A program made the translations under genes and the position numbers. The notes under the pieces were generated by a model. The model made no database searches and had not been told where the DNA came from. It was given only the letters and a program-made list of their open reading frames with translations. This document shows, piece after piece, positions 26,601-36,300 of a stretch of 64,000 nt of DNA (position 1 is the first letter of the stretch; every line of letters starts with the position of its first letter). The DNA is taken from positions 24,969 through 88,968 of the forward strand of contig CAZFBU010000003.1 in assembly GCA_964517175.1 (NCBI GenBank). The letters are read 5' to 3'. The DNA comes from JADJNW01 sp964517175. GTDB taxonomy: Bacteria; Bacteroidota; Bacteroidia; Chitinophagales; Saprospiraceae.

Positions 26601-26813
26601 ACCGCCGCCAGCAGTGCCCATGTAGTACAAATTCGGATCGTCCGGCACGCCCGTCACCGTGCCAGCTCTACCCCCGCGAAATGGACCGACCAGCCGCCAC
26701 GCCACGCCTTTGTAGAGCATTTCGTCGTAGGCAGCTTTTGTATTTGATTGTTGTGCAAATCCTTGAGTTGTTAAAAGAAGCAATAGGATTGCGAATAGAG
26801 AAATGTTTTTCAT
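23688..26813 (-). CDS. Secreted BNR/sortilin-like (VPS10-type) beta-propeller protein
   Basis: About 1041 residues from the ATG at 26813 (MKNISLFAILLLLLTTQGFAQQ); the frame is open to 27017 but the extension crosses a repeat element. At least ten Asp-box/BNR repeats with the core (S/T)-x-D-x-G-x-T-W can be read, for example KTMDGGNTW, RSTDAGETW, RSKDGGETW, KSTDGGDTW and RSDDGGKTW, forming two propellers as in the glycosyl-hydrolase-like WD40/YVTN/BNR group. The C-terminal ~300 residues contain a beta domain (GGNRFVWDMRYPGF) and a helical segment. No sialidase catalytic arginine triad is evident, so enzymatic activity should not be assumed. Confidence 0.85.
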   Translation of the reverse strand: MKNISLFAILLLLLTTQGFAQQSNTKAAYDEMLYKGVAWRLVGPFRGGRAGTVTGVPDDPNLYYMGTAGGGVWKTMDGGNTWACISDGYFGGSIGAVVVAESDPNVVYVGEGEQTVRGNVSSGQGLWRSTDAGETWKSIGLKESEHIGRIRVHPKNPDLVYVAAMGNLWKPNDMRGVYRSKDGGETWERILFESDKAGAVDLVLDPNNPRILYASTWEIKRNGYRMDSGGPGSHLWKSTDGGDTWTKLTNNPGLPKGVWGIVGVTVSPLNSKRVWAIIENEEGGVFRSDDGGKTWKKTSGFRELRQRAWYYSRIYADTQDEDMVYVCNVSFWRSKDGGENWDRIGTPHGDHHDLWIAPENNQRMAIADDGGAQVSNDGGENWTTYHNQPTAQFYRVVTDNHFPYRIYGAQQDNSAIRILHRTSGNAITESDWESTTGGESAHLAPDPDNPDIVYGGTYKGYMSRLDHSTGQTRSTNVWPDNPAGSGAEVMKYRFNWNFPVFFSPHNPKKLYAGSNQLHVTYNEGQTWETISPDLSRADPKTIESSGGPITQDNTGAEFYANIFAVTESPQEEGVIWAGSDDGLLHVTRDGGKTWTNVTPPGSPKLNMMNCIDVNPFVRGGAYVAATHYKFGDYMPYLYKTTDYGKTWELITNGIDKNHYTRAIRADHKRPGLLYAGTEWGMYISFDDGKNWQPFQLNLPIVSIRDLHVRDNALIAATHGRSFWMIDDLTPFQEMDAKIAQSDFYLFKSKPSYRMAQGGGWGGADQRLEGTNHPDGVIFHYFVKNLNPEDDIKLEILEMDDDIIQTYTNTAKERAKKLNVKKGGNRFVWDMRYPGFKEFPGMVLYASPNRGPKAVPGIYKARLTVNGERVEQEFEIIGDPRLPNTKDDYQAQFDFLIKVRDKVSEAHQAILDIRTLRKDLEYLTSKLEEDPDNKEIIAMISKLDEDMSLIENNIHMTKNQSVQDPLNYGIRINNRLAFLMADQQRGDFPPTDQAEDFRGEVTQELEKELTDLNQLLSERLDKINAAVKAAGVEFLQLKTKRS

Positions 26814-26871
26814 ACTAATTCTGATTAAGTTCTGATAAAAAGCAAGAAATCGCCCGCTGCGATTGTCTGAG

Positions 26872-27049
26872 AGGTTGTTTAAAGTTCGTTTTTGAAATCG
26901 AAAATGGTCAGATTTGGGTTCTCGCGAAGCTTTTTTTGAGCTGCATAGCAGCGCTACGGAGCGAAAAAAAGGCAAAGCGAGTTTACCCGCCTTTGGCGGG
27001 GTTCCATAGATGAACATTTGCAGATCAAAGGATGAACTTTAAACAACCT
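26872..27049. mobile_element. MITE-like element with perfect 16-bp terminal inverted repeats
   Basis: AGGTTGTTTAAAGTTC at 26872-26887 is exactly the reverse complement of 27034-27049. The 178-bp interval is non-coding and contains the palindromes GCTGC-ATA-GCAGC and CCCGCC-TTT-GGCGGG plus poly-T/poly-A tracts. It lies in the 561-base spacer (26814-27374) upstream of the BNR protein gene. The remainder of that spacer (27050-27374) shows no gene that I can support. Confidence 0.7.
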
Positions 27050-27374
27050 TTAATTTTAGACAATGGGCAAGGCAGAATTATTCAATAAAACAGGAAATTA
27101 CCAAATTTCCTTCTATTCAACCCGGGAACTGAGCAAGGGAAATTTTATGCATGCGGGTTTTTGACTAGATTTTTGGTCGTTCGAGGCTGGAAAAAAAGAA
27201 ACTCCGAGGGAATGCCCCGGAGCTTTGAGGATATTTTACGATTGCTTTTTCCGTTCAATAGCACGTGCAGTTTTGTCTCACGCAAAGGCAATAAGTTGCA
27301 AAAATTTGTTTTTCAGCTAGTTACACCTGTTTATTTAAAAACAATTACATTCTGCTGCAAACCTATGCGTGCCC

Positions 27375-28187
27375 TTATCGATACACTCGCACATAGTCCA
27401 CTTCCATTCTGGCAGTCGTTAGATTGGGATCGACGCCGTTTTTCAAGCCATCGGTTTCGTACTGCGGATCACTGCCCAAGCCACCGCCAATCGCGATGTT
27501 CAAAATGATAAAAAATTCATCATCGAATGGCCAGGTTTTAGCATTTCTGACCTTTGGCTTGTAGGTATAATACTTTTTGCCGTCGAGATAAAAAGTCAGC
27601 TTTTGCTCTGTCCAGCGCATTTCATAAATGTGCCATTCGCCATCAACATTATCGGCGGTTGTTATTTCTTTGTTGTAGGTGTCGCCGTGGCTCGAAGTCG
27701 TATGCAAGGCCGTAATGATTTCACCCTGTTTTCTGCCAATATGCTCCATCACATCGATTTCGCCACAGGCAGGCCAACCAACTTCGGAAACCTTTGCGCC
27801 CAGCAACCACAGCGCCGCCCAGGTACCCGAGCCGGTAGGCAGCTTCGCCCGAAACTGGACGGTGCCGTACGTAAAGTGCTGCTTCCCGTGCGTTTTCAGG
27901 CGAGCAGACGTCCAGCGTCCATCGTCGTGCTTGTGCGCTTCGATGATGAGTTTGCCGTCTTCTACCCGCGCGTTATCGGGATTTTTCACGGTGTAATGCT
28001 GCAATTCCGAATTGCCCCAGCCGCAAAGATTCGGACAGCCGTTGCCCTCGTCATACACCCAAAATGCCTCATTTGGTAAACCTTCATCGTTAAATTCTTC
28101 CGCCCATACCAATGCTTTTGGCTTGCTTGTGTCGAATAAAGTGAAATTTGTAACCGCCAAAAAGAGCAGCATATTCCAAAATATCAT
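27375..28187 (-). CDS. Glycoside hydrolase family 16 (laminarinase/lichenase type), single domain
   Basis: 270 residues. The catalytic strand is GEIDVMEHIG (E-I-D-x-M-E, nucleophile and acid/base glutamates), preceded by GTWAALWLLG and followed by WHIYEMRWTEQKLTFYLDG and DPNLTTARMEVDYVRVY, the GH16 C-terminal edge. A hydrophobic N-terminus (MIFWNMLLFLAVTNFTLF) is a probable signal sequence, without a lipobox. It cuts beta-1,3- or mixed 1,3/1,4-glucans; GH16 also includes agarases and carrageenases, but the sequence looks laminarinase-like. Last gene of the utilisation locus, 113 bases after the larger GH16. Confidence 0.92.
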   Translation of the reverse strand: MIFWNMLLFLAVTNFTLFDTSKPKALVWAEEFNDEGLPNEAFWVYDEGNGCPNLCGWGNSELQHYTVKNPDNARVEDGKLIIEAHKHDDGRWTSARLKTHGKQHFTYGTVQFRAKLPTGSGTWAALWLLGAKVSEVGWPACGEIDVMEHIGRKQGEIITALHTTSSHGDTYNKEITTADNVDGEWHIYEMRWTEQKLTFYLDGKKYYTYKPKVRNAKTWPFDDEFFIILNIAIGGGLGSDPQYETDGLKNGVDPNLTTARMEVDYVRVYR

Positions 28188-28300
28188 GTTTTTTGTTTTT
28201 TATTAGCGTTGTTCAAAAACAAAGATTTATAATTTTTAAGGTGTTGATAATCAAAAATTTACTAAACTTTTGAGATTTAGCAAATTTATTTTGAACATGA

Positions 28301-30142
28301 CTATTGTCGAATCAGTTTTTTCGTCACAATACCCGCACTGGTTTGCACTTTCAAAAAGTAAATACCTGTTGGCTGGCTTTTCAGGTTTAGCTCAACGTTT
28401 TGATGCACGCCCCGCCAGCGCTTCGTTTGCAATATTTTTCCCTGATAATCATATACTTGCAAAGTAAATTCTTCATTGTTGAAGACCTCCGTTGCCAGCG
28501 TGATCCGGAAAATGCCATCCGATGGGTTCGGAGCTATCTGCACCGTTTCTGCCGGTAGAATGGTGGGCAATGAACTTACCTGCGGATTAACCATTTCGAT
28601 GAAATCGAACCAAACCGAGTCCTGCCCCGGTGCGCCGAAAATGCCGTAATTGATGTATAAATGCAGCCCGGCGATATTCGTTCGGTCAACGGATGCACCC
28701 GCTACCGGAGAACTGGAAGCCCAGTTGCCGGCAAAATCGTATTCGTAAATCGCATATTCACCATTATCCACGAGTGGTTCCAGCCGAAAAACGGGCGAAG
28801 CATTGGTCGCCGTGCCGGTATTATCAAACAGATCGATGCGCATGGCAACTGTGCCGCTGCTATTGTTGGTGCGTGCCCGAACGCGCATTTTGGTATAAGT
28901 GGATAAGTCAACCAACTGCTCCAGGTTCAGCGTCAGGCGCGGATTTCGGGCCGGTGCAGTCACATTGTAGGTCACTTTCAATTCGCCGTTGGCTTCATTT
29001 AGCGCAAAGCTGTTGCCGTCGCCCGGTTCCGGTGTCCAGCGGTCGTGATTGTCATCATTGAAATCATCCAGCGCAAAGGAAGCGCCCTGAGGCGTTGCGG
29101 ACGGAGAAACCATGAGGCTCGCATTGTAGGTAGCGCATTGCCCGATGGCTTCTACGCTCACCTCGCCGGGGCTTGTGCCCCAATTGACCGTGATTGCATT
29201 CGTACCCTGGCCGGAGACGATGGTCGCATCTGCCGGAACAGACCAGTTGAATGTCGCATCCGCCAGATTCGAGATGGAGTAGGTCAAGCCCGAGGCAGAT
29301 TGCTGCACGGCCGTTTCGCCACTGATGCTGATGTCTTCGATTTCCTGATACACCCGGACGTAGTCCACTTCCATGCGTGCCGAGGTCAGGTTCGGGTCAA
29401 TGCCATTTCTCAGGTTGCCCGATTCGTACTGCGGATCGCTGCCAAAATTGCCGCCCATAGCGATGTTCATGATGATGAAAAAGTCATCGTTGAATGGCCA
29501 GGTCGCATCGTTTTTCACAACCGGATTGTAGGTATAATAGGAATTGCCATCCACCAGAAAGGTGATCTGATTCTCATCCCAGATCGCCTCGTAATCGTGG
29601 AACTCCGTAGCAAAATCGTTGACGATGGTCGTGCGGGTATTGATCGTATTCCCGAAACTGGAAGGCGAATGCAGTGAGCCGTGGATTTTGCCGGGGTCTT
29701 TGCCGACATGCTCCATCACATCAATTTCGCCGCAAGCGGGCCAACTCACCGACGTGATGTCTTCGCCCAGCATCCAGAGCGCGGGCCAAGTGCCCGAACC
29801 TGCCGGTAGCTTTGCGCGAAACGCTATTTTGCCGTAAGTAAAATTGAATTTGCCCTGGGTTTTTACGCGGGCCGAAGTCCAGGTGCCGTTTGCGCCTTTG
29901 AGCGCCTCAATAATGAGCCTGCCGTCCGACACGCGCACATTCTGGCTATTGCTGGTATAAACCTGTACTTCGCGGTTGCCCCAGCCGCCGTCGCCGGTGC
30001 CAAGGTCGTAGCTCCAAAATGCAGGATTCGGTGCACTACCGACATTGAATTCATCGGACCAGACCAGCTCCAGGCATTGAGCTTGCGCTGCGTATTGATT
30101 GAAAATCAAAATTATTGTTGAAAAGAAAATTAGAAGTCGCAT
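28301..30142 (-). CDS. Multi-domain GH16 beta-glucanase with T9SS type A sorting domain
   Basis: About 613 residues from the ATG at 30142 (MRLLIFFSTIILIFNQYAAQAQ). The GH16 domain (~25-265) has GTWPALWMLG and GEIDVMEHVG. A PKD/Ig-like domain (~270-350) follows, then a beta-sandwich that looks like a carbohydrate-binding module (~360-520: DDFNDDNHDRW ... DSVWFDFIEMV), and a C-terminal Por sorting domain (~540-613: QIAPNPSDGIFRITL ... GIYFLKVQTSAG ... KKLIRQ). Secretion through the type IX system to the surface or medium is expected. It is 106 bases downstream of the surface lipoprotein gene. Confidence 0.92.
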   Translation of the reverse strand: MRLLIFFSTIILIFNQYAAQAQCLELVWSDEFNVGSAPNPAFWSYDLGTGDGGWGNREVQVYTSNSQNVRVSDGRLIIEALKGANGTWTSARVKTQGKFNFTYGKIAFRAKLPAGSGTWPALWMLGEDITSVSWPACGEIDVMEHVGKDPGKIHGSLHSPSSFGNTINTRTTIVNDFATEFHDYEAIWDENQITFLVDGNSYYTYNPVVKNDATWPFNDDFFIIMNIAMGGNFGSDPQYESGNLRNGIDPNLTSARMEVDYVRVYQEIEDISISGETAVQQSASGLTYSISNLADATFNWSVPADATIVSGQGTNAITVNWGTSPGEVSVEAIGQCATYNASLMVSPSATPQGASFALDDFNDDNHDRWTPEPGDGNSFALNEANGELKVTYNVTAPARNPRLTLNLEQLVDLSTYTKMRVRARTNNSSGTVAMRIDLFDNTGTATNASPVFRLEPLVDNGEYAIYEYDFAGNWASSSPVAGASVDRTNIAGLHLYINYGIFGAPGQDSVWFDFIEMVNPQVSSLPTILPAETVQIAPNPSDGIFRITLATEVFNNEEFTLQVYDYQGKILQTKRWRGVHQNVELNLKSQPTGIYFLKVQTSAGIVTKKLIRQ

Positions 30143-30248
30143 AAAATTGGGCGTTTTAAATTTTGATATTTGAAAAGAAGGGCTTGCCCAAGTTTCCTTG
30201 CCGCAAGCCACTTCACCAAATCAAAGTAATGTATGAAATTACTTCTAA

Positions 30249-31715
30249 TTACTTGGATTCCAGCGTAAAGGTCCACCATGCGCCGCCTACTTCGCCACCG
30301 CTGATATCGATCGCAATAACCAGCGTCTCCACGCCGCCCACATTTTCGTAGCTCAGTACTTCGTAAGTGACCGAAGCATCCGCAGCCGGAGGTGCCGCGC
30401 TGTATTCGCCGCCGTTAAAGGCTTTTGGCAAAGCAATGAACGCGCCGGTACCAGTAACGGTGATGAAATTCGGATCGCCCGGTGCAAAGCTGAAGGTGTG
30501 CGTACCCGAGCCCCAGGCTGCCGCATCTGCTGGCAGATCACCCTCGGCGATACAACCATCGCCCGCTACCCCCATGTAGCCTTCTGCAAAAACTTCACCG
30601 TTGGACTTGTATTCGTAGGTGCCATCGGCATGGAAGATGTATTCATCGTCAAACCAGCAAGCGCGAAGCCCCGTGATATCGCCTTCCGGTACGGCAAACC
30701 ACTCGCCGCTGCCCTTCGCTGGACCTACCTTGAGCGAGCCTGCAACAGGTTTCAATGTCCAGGTTTTGGAAGAGCCTCCCGTCAATACGCCTTCCGAAAG
30801 AGGCGGTGCATCTGAGCTTTGGCGAATATCATCGAAATAGAAAGTCGTACCCTGCGGACCACCAAAATCAAAGAACAAAGCGATGCGATCAAACTGCCCC
30901 GANNNNNNNNNNNNNNNNNNNNNNNNNNNNNNNNNNNNNNNNNNNNNNNNNNNNNNNNNNNNNNNNNNNNNNNNNNNNNNNNNNNNNNNNNNNNNNNNNN
31001 NNCCATTCGGACCGTCGGTCAGCGACCAGGTCAGATCATCCGGAAAGGTGTAATTCACCAATTGGTCTCCTGCACCCGGTACACCACCGAGATCACCTGC
31101 GTGATTACCATTCACAAAAACGTCGCCATTATTTTTCAGATCAAACTCAAAATCAATCAGTTTGAAAGTATATTCGTCATCGTACAACCCTTGCCCCTGC
31201 TTGTCGAGCGGCGGTGCCTGCCACCATTCAGGCGATTTGGAAGCGACCGGCCCAACGCCCATGTGCCCGGCTCTGGTGCCATCAATCACCCAGGTTTTAC
31301 CTTCGAGTTGATCCGGTCCGCCGGTGAGCGTGGTGAATTCCGGCGTATTCAGCATTTCCGGATTCGTCTGTGCAATACTCACAGTTTGAGAATTGGAAGC
31401 GCTGCCCGATTGGGTGAAAACCGTCAATGTCACTTCATAATCCCCTTTCAGCGGATAGGCGGCGGTAGCCTCCTGCCCATCGGCGGAGGAACCATTGCCA
31501 AAATCCCACTGGGCGATAAAGCCGCCCGCCGTCGTATTGGTAAAGTGCACAATGTTTGGATTATTCGCGTCGTATTCAAAGGTAAAAGTTACCTGATCGG
31601 AGGTGGGTGGAGGACCGAGATCGGGCTTCGCATCTTCCTCCGGTTCGCAGGCTGGCAACAGCGCCATAGCGGCAACGGCCAGCAGCATGAAATAAAATTT
31701 ATAATATAGTTTCAT
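30249..31715 (-). CDS. PKD-containing surface lipoprotein (SusE/SusF-like glycan-binding position), gap
   Basis: 488 residues as assembled, with a 100-N gap. Lipobox ALLPAC at residues ~18-23, followed by an acidic EPEED stretch typical of surface-exposed lipoproteins. A PKD domain (~40-115: FTNTTAGGFIAQWDFGNGSS) is followed by two copies of a module containing KTWVIDG...GHMGVGP...W and KTWTLKP...LKVGPAKGSGEWF, each with a DDEY strand and NGDVF or NGEVF. Position between susD and the GH16 genes suggests a glycan-binding protein that captures the same glucan; binding is inferred, not seen. Confidence 0.75.
   Translation of the reverse strand: MKLYYKFYFMLLAVAAMALLPACEPEEDAKPDLGPPPTSDQVTFTFEYDANNPNIVHFTNTTAGGFIAQWDFGNGSSADGQEATAAYPLKGDYEVTLTVFTQSGSASNSQTVSIAQTNPEMLNTPEFTTLTGGPDQLEGKTWVIDGTRAGHMGVGPVASKSPEWWQAPPLDKQGQGLYDDEYTFKLIDFEFDLKNNGDVFVNGNHAGDLGGVPGAGDQLVNYTFPDDLTWSLTDGPNXXXXXXXXXXXXXXXXXXXXXXXXXXXXXXXXXXSGQFDRIALFFDFGGPQGTTFYFDDIRQSSDAPPLSEGVLTGGSSKTWTLKPVAGSLKVGPAKGSGEWFAVPEGDITGLRACWFDDEYIFHADGTYEYKSNGEVFAEGYMGVAGDGCIAEGDLPADAAAWGSGTHTFSFAPGDPNFITVTGTGAFIALPKAFNGGEYSAAPPAADASVTYEVLSYENVGGVETLVIAIDISGGEVGGAWWTFTLESK
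30903..31002. other. Assembly gap (100 N) in the surface lipoprotein gene
   Basis: 100 N. The frame is the same on both sides. Confidence 0.95.
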
Positions 31716-31745
31716 TTTGGATCAGTTTTAAAATTTGCCAAAAAA

Positions 31746-33305
31746 TTAATACCCTGCATTTTGCTTATACAAGCCGTTGGAAATGTCTATTTCCGTTTGC
31801 GGAATCGGGAACAAACCCCGGCGCGTCGGACTGAAGCTTACGTCAAACTCCTGCGCATCGCCCTGGTAAAGCGGCCCGGTTTCTCCGGAAATGGAAATCC
31901 GGCTATCTGCCACATTCACGCCCTGGCGCAACAAATCCCAGTAGCGCACGCCTTCCAGCGCCAATTCTACGCGACGCTCCCGCAGGATGTTTTCCATCGT
32001 AGCCGGTACGGAAGGCAAGCCCACGCGCGCGCGCACGCGATCGAGGTAGCTTTGGGCATTCGGGCTACCCAGTTCGGCGGCCATCAGCAGTACATCCGCG
32101 AAGCGAATGACGCGGTAGTTGTTGCCCCAATTGAGTTCCGGCTGCCCGTCGGAGGGCGCGTACTCTTTCACCGTCGTGTATTTTTTGCTAAAATAACCGG
32201 TATGCTGGTAGCCGATCGTCAATCCGCCATTGATCTCATTCTCGTGCAAAATAGTCGCTTCGCGACGCGGATCGCCCGCCTCAAATGCATCGTACAAAGC
32301 CTGCGTTACCGGTGCAAAGCTCCAGCCACGGTCGTAGGCTTCCTGCCCCGGATCGTCCACGCGCGGGCCTTGCATCTGGATGGCGATGTTGCCTTCGCCG
32401 CCCTGAATGTAGCCCCAGTCGTACCACGGACGGGCATCAGAGTAGGAAACCTCAAAAACGGATTCTTCGCCAAATTCACCTGCTCTGGCAAAGTTTGCTG
32501 CAAAATCCGGCAGCAAATCATGGCCGCTGTTGTTAATCACATCTTCCAGTTCGGCAAGCGCTGCCGCCTGGTCGATGGTCTTGCCACCACCCTGCGGATT
32601 CGCACCATAAACGCCGTTCACGTACAGGTAAACCCGACCCAAAAGTGCTTTTGCTGCCCACTTGCTCACGCGACCATTTTCGCCCGGCGGAATAACCTCC
32701 GGCAGGTTGGGAATAGCTTCTGCCAGGTCGGTAGCGATTTGATTGTAAACCTGCTCCGGCGCTGCTTGCGGCTGTGCGTATTCCGATTGGCTTTTCAGCG
32801 TTTGGGTCAGCAAGGGTACATTTTCAAAACATTTCAGCAAGTCGAAATAGTAAAAAGCTCGTATGAACTTCACCTCCGCTACGGTGCGGTCAATGAAACT
32901 TTGGCTGGCTTCAATACCCTCAATTTTTTCCAGGTACAAATTTGCCCGGTAGATACCAGTGTAGTACTTCTTCCAAAGCCCGAGCACCTCGCCGTTGGTG
33001 GTGCGAATATCGTGCTTGTCCACTTCGATGATGTTCGGGGCGTCGTTGCGACTGGCACCACCGGCAAAGCTGTCGTCGGAGGCAATGTCTGCAAACATTT
33101 GTATCGGGTGGAAGCCCACTACGGTATTCCAACCCAAAACATCATAAACCGCGATGAGGGCTTCTTCTGCGTCCGATTGGGTTTGGTAGAAATTGGATTC
33201 TACGCGCTGATCGAGCGGCTGCCGATCCAGAAAGTCTTCCGAACAAGCGCTGAGCGCCAGTACCAGCAAGATCAGGAATGATGATTTATGCAATATTTTT
33301 AACAT
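31746..33305 (-). CDS. SusD/RagB-family nutrient-binding outer-membrane lipoprotein
   Basis: 519 residues. Lipobox ALSAC at ~18-22, then SEDFLDRQPLDQR, the classic SusD start. TPR-like helices follow (FIRAFYYFDLLKCFENVPLL; KWAAKALLGRVYLYVNGVYG). The C-terminal half has NWGNNYRVIRFADVLLMAAE, ILRERRVELALEGVRYWDLLRQG and the final GLFPIPQTEIDISNGLYKQN, all hallmark regions. It caps the SusC barrel and delivers oligosaccharides. It starts 21 bases after the susC stop. Confidence 0.95.
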   Translation of the reverse strand: MLKILHKSSFLILLVLALSACSEDFLDRQPLDQRVESNFYQTQSDAEEALIAVYDVLGWNTVVGFHPIQMFADIASDDSFAGGASRNDAPNIIEVDKHDIRTTNGEVLGLWKKYYTGIYRANLYLEKIEGIEASQSFIDRTVAEVKFIRAFYYFDLLKCFENVPLLTQTLKSQSEYAQPQAAPEQVYNQIATDLAEAIPNLPEVIPPGENGRVSKWAAKALLGRVYLYVNGVYGANPQGGGKTIDQAAALAELEDVINNSGHDLLPDFAANFARAGEFGEESVFEVSYSDARPWYDWGYIQGGEGNIAIQMQGPRVDDPGQEAYDRGWSFAPVTQALYDAFEAGDPRREATILHENEINGGLTIGYQHTGYFSKKYTTVKEYAPSDGQPELNWGNNYRVIRFADVLLMAAELGSPNAQSYLDRVRARVGLPSVPATMENILRERRVELALEGVRYWDLLRQGVNVADSRISISGETGPLYQGDAQEFDVSFSPTRRGLFPIPQTEIDISNGLYKQNAGY

Positions 33306-33326
33306 GTTTCTATCTTTTTTTAAATT

Positions 33327-36300
33327 TTAGAATGTGACACTTACTCCGGCCCGATACGAACGAGCCTGCGGATAAATACCGCGATCAATACCGATATCGA
33401 GTGGCGAGCGAGCGCCAATTTCGGGATCAAAACCATTGTAGCCGGTGAACGTCAGCAGGTTCTGCGCAGCGATGTAAACCCGGATACGCTGTATGTTCAG
33501 GTAGTTCAGCGCAGACTGCGGAATGTTGTAACCAAACTGCAAATCCTTCACGCGCAGGAAGGAACCATCTTCGATATAGAAATCGGAAATGCGGGAGAAG
33601 TTGCCGTTCGGGTCGGTGGCAGTTACGCGCGGGATGTCATTGGACGTGCCCTCGCCAGTCCAGCGGTTGAGGAAGCGCGCGGGCATATTTGCAGACGTCA
33701 GGTCGTGGCGGCGAGTGCCATTGAAAATCTCATTTCCGGCAGCCCCTTGCAGAAAAAAGCTAAAGTCAAAATCTTTGTAGCGAGCGGAGAAATTAGCGCC
33801 GAAAGTCCAGTCTGGTGTCGGATTGCCAATGATCGTCCGGTCGGCATCATTGATGACGCCATCGTTGTTCAAGTCCACAAATTTGATATCGCCGGGACTT
33901 GCATTCGGCTGAATCAGACCGCCGTCTGCATTTACATAACTTTCAATTTCCCCTTCGTTCTGGAACAAACCATCTGTTTGCAATCCCCAGAAATACCCAA
34001 CCGGGAAGCCGATGGCTGCTCTGGAAACCGCGCCGTATGTGGAAAAGCCAGCACCTACGAGTACGCCTTCGGCGTTGTTGATCGCCGTTACTTCGTTTTG
34101 GTTGTAAGAAAAGTTTACACCCACGCTGAAGTCAAGTTCATTGGCAATGGCGTCGCGGTAATTGGCGGCGAATTCCCAGCCCCGGTTTTCTACGTTGCCA
34201 CCGTTGACCGTCGGAGCGTTATTACCCACGATACCCGGAATCGGTGCATCCACGAGCAGACCCAGCGTTTTCTTGATGTAGTAATCCGTTGTTACCTCCA
34301 ACTTGCCCTGGAAGAAGCGAACATCGATACCGATGTCGGTTTGTTCAGAGGTTTCCCATTCCAGGTCGGGGTTTGGTACCGTTGCCGGAATCGAACCACT
34401 TGTGAAAGTAGTGCCATCGCCGAAGCTATACCCTGCGCCCGTCGCAATTGTGGAAGCCCAGCGATAGTCGCCGATTTCCTGATTACCATTCTGCCCCCAG
34501 GAAGCGCGCAGTTTTAAGAAGTCAATCACGCGATTGTTTTGCAGGAAAGGTTCCTGTGAAATCACCCAACCGGCAGAAAAAGAAGGAAATACGCCAAAGC
34601 GGTTGTTTTCGCCAAAGCGGGAAGAACCATCCGCACGGATAATCCCCGTAAAGAGGTATTTGTCCTGAAAGGCGTACGTTACCCGACCAAAGTAGGACAG
34701 GATGGCAGACTCGGCAGCGCCGCCAAATATCGTTGCGGATTCTTCATTGACGGCTGTATTCAGATAGGCATTGCCAAAATTGTCGAAAACGAGATCTGAT
34801 TTGCCCCCGGCAATATTCTCGTAGGTATTCAACTGTGCAGTGGTACCGCCCAGCAAGCCGAGCTGATGACTGCCGAGATCAATATCGTAAGCCAGTGTAT
34901 TTTCCCAAATCCAGTTGAACCAGCGATCGACTGATTTATCGATGCGCGACTCATTGCTGATCTGTGCGGCATTCAGGAAAAACTCCGGTCGGAAGTTGTT
35001 GCCGGTGCCATACGCCAGGTCAATACCAAAGCTCGAACGCAGCTTTAAACCTTTAATAAATTCGTACTGACCGTACAGGTTACCCACTATCTTGTCCAGT
35101 TGGTAGTCGCTGTTGGTCACTTCCAGTCTGGCCAATGGATTGACCACTTCCTGGGTCGCGTAGCGGGAGATGCCATAGACATTGCCGTTTCCGTCGGTTA
35201 CGGCTCTCGGATCGTAGGTTGCCAATCTTGCCGGGTCGGTTTCAAAAAGCGGCGTAATCGGGTCAATGTTGAGCGTATTCATCAAAGGACCGGCAAATTC
35301 ATTATTGCCAGGAATAGCGCGTCGGTTGATTTGCGAGAAAGAAAGGTTTTCGCCGAAAGTGAATTTATCGCTGACTTTATGCTCGGAGTTGATCCGTGCG
35401 GTGTAGCGATCAAACTGCGACTTGTCGCCGCCAACGATACCTTCCTGGGAGAAGTAGGACATCGCTGCTGCAAAATTGGATCGGTCATTTCCGCCCGCTA
35501 CCGAAACCTGGTGGTTGGTGATGGGCGCGTTTTCGTTGAACAGTAAATCCTGCCAGTTTGTGCCTTCGCCAAAGGACTGCGGATCGGCAAACGGCAAAGA
35601 CAAGCCTGATGCTGCCGCCGCTTCGTTCTGGATGAGTGCGTATTCGCGTGCGTTGAGCAACGACAACTGACGCCAGGGGTTCTGTACGCCAAAATAGCCA
35701 TCGTAGCTCACCTGCATTTTGCCTTTCACCCCTGATTTGGTGGTGATGAGCACTACGCCATTGGCGGCACGCGCCCCGTAAATTGCTGCGGAGGCGGCGT
35801 CTTTCAATACTTCGATGGATTCAATGTCGCCCGGGTTCAGGTAGTCGATACCACCTACCGGCAAACCATCCACCACGTACAGTGGATCGGCACTGCCGGT
35901 TGTACCCGCTCCCCGAATGCGCACGGTGAGCGCGTCACCTGGCTGCCCGGAGCTGTTCGTTACCTGCACCCCGGCTGCCCGGCCTTGCAGGGCTTGCTCT
36001 ATGCGGAGCACGGGTGTTTCGGTAATGTCATCCGCATTGATAGAGGAAATAGCGCCGGTCACAACGCTTTTCTTTTGCACGCCATAGCCCACAACGACGA
36101 CTTCATCCAGAAGTTGTGCATTGACAGACATGATAACGTTGATCACCGATTGGTTGCCAACAGTAATCTCTTGCTGTGCCATACCGGTGTAAGAAAAAAC
36201 AAGGATTGCTTCTTCGCCGGGCACGGTAATCTCGTAACTTCCATCAATGTCGGTAATGGTTCCGGTGGTTGTGCCCTTTACCTGTACAGTCGCACCGATG

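Noticed and set aside
27161..27508. 115-codon plus-strand frame in the spacer and the end of the GH16 gene
   Set aside because: Most of it overlaps the GH16 gene antisense, and the rest has no coding character.
31761..33281. Long open frame on the plus strand opposite susD
   Set aside because: The minus strand encodes a complete SusD with lipobox and all hallmark regions. The antisense frame is a codon-bias shadow without family features.
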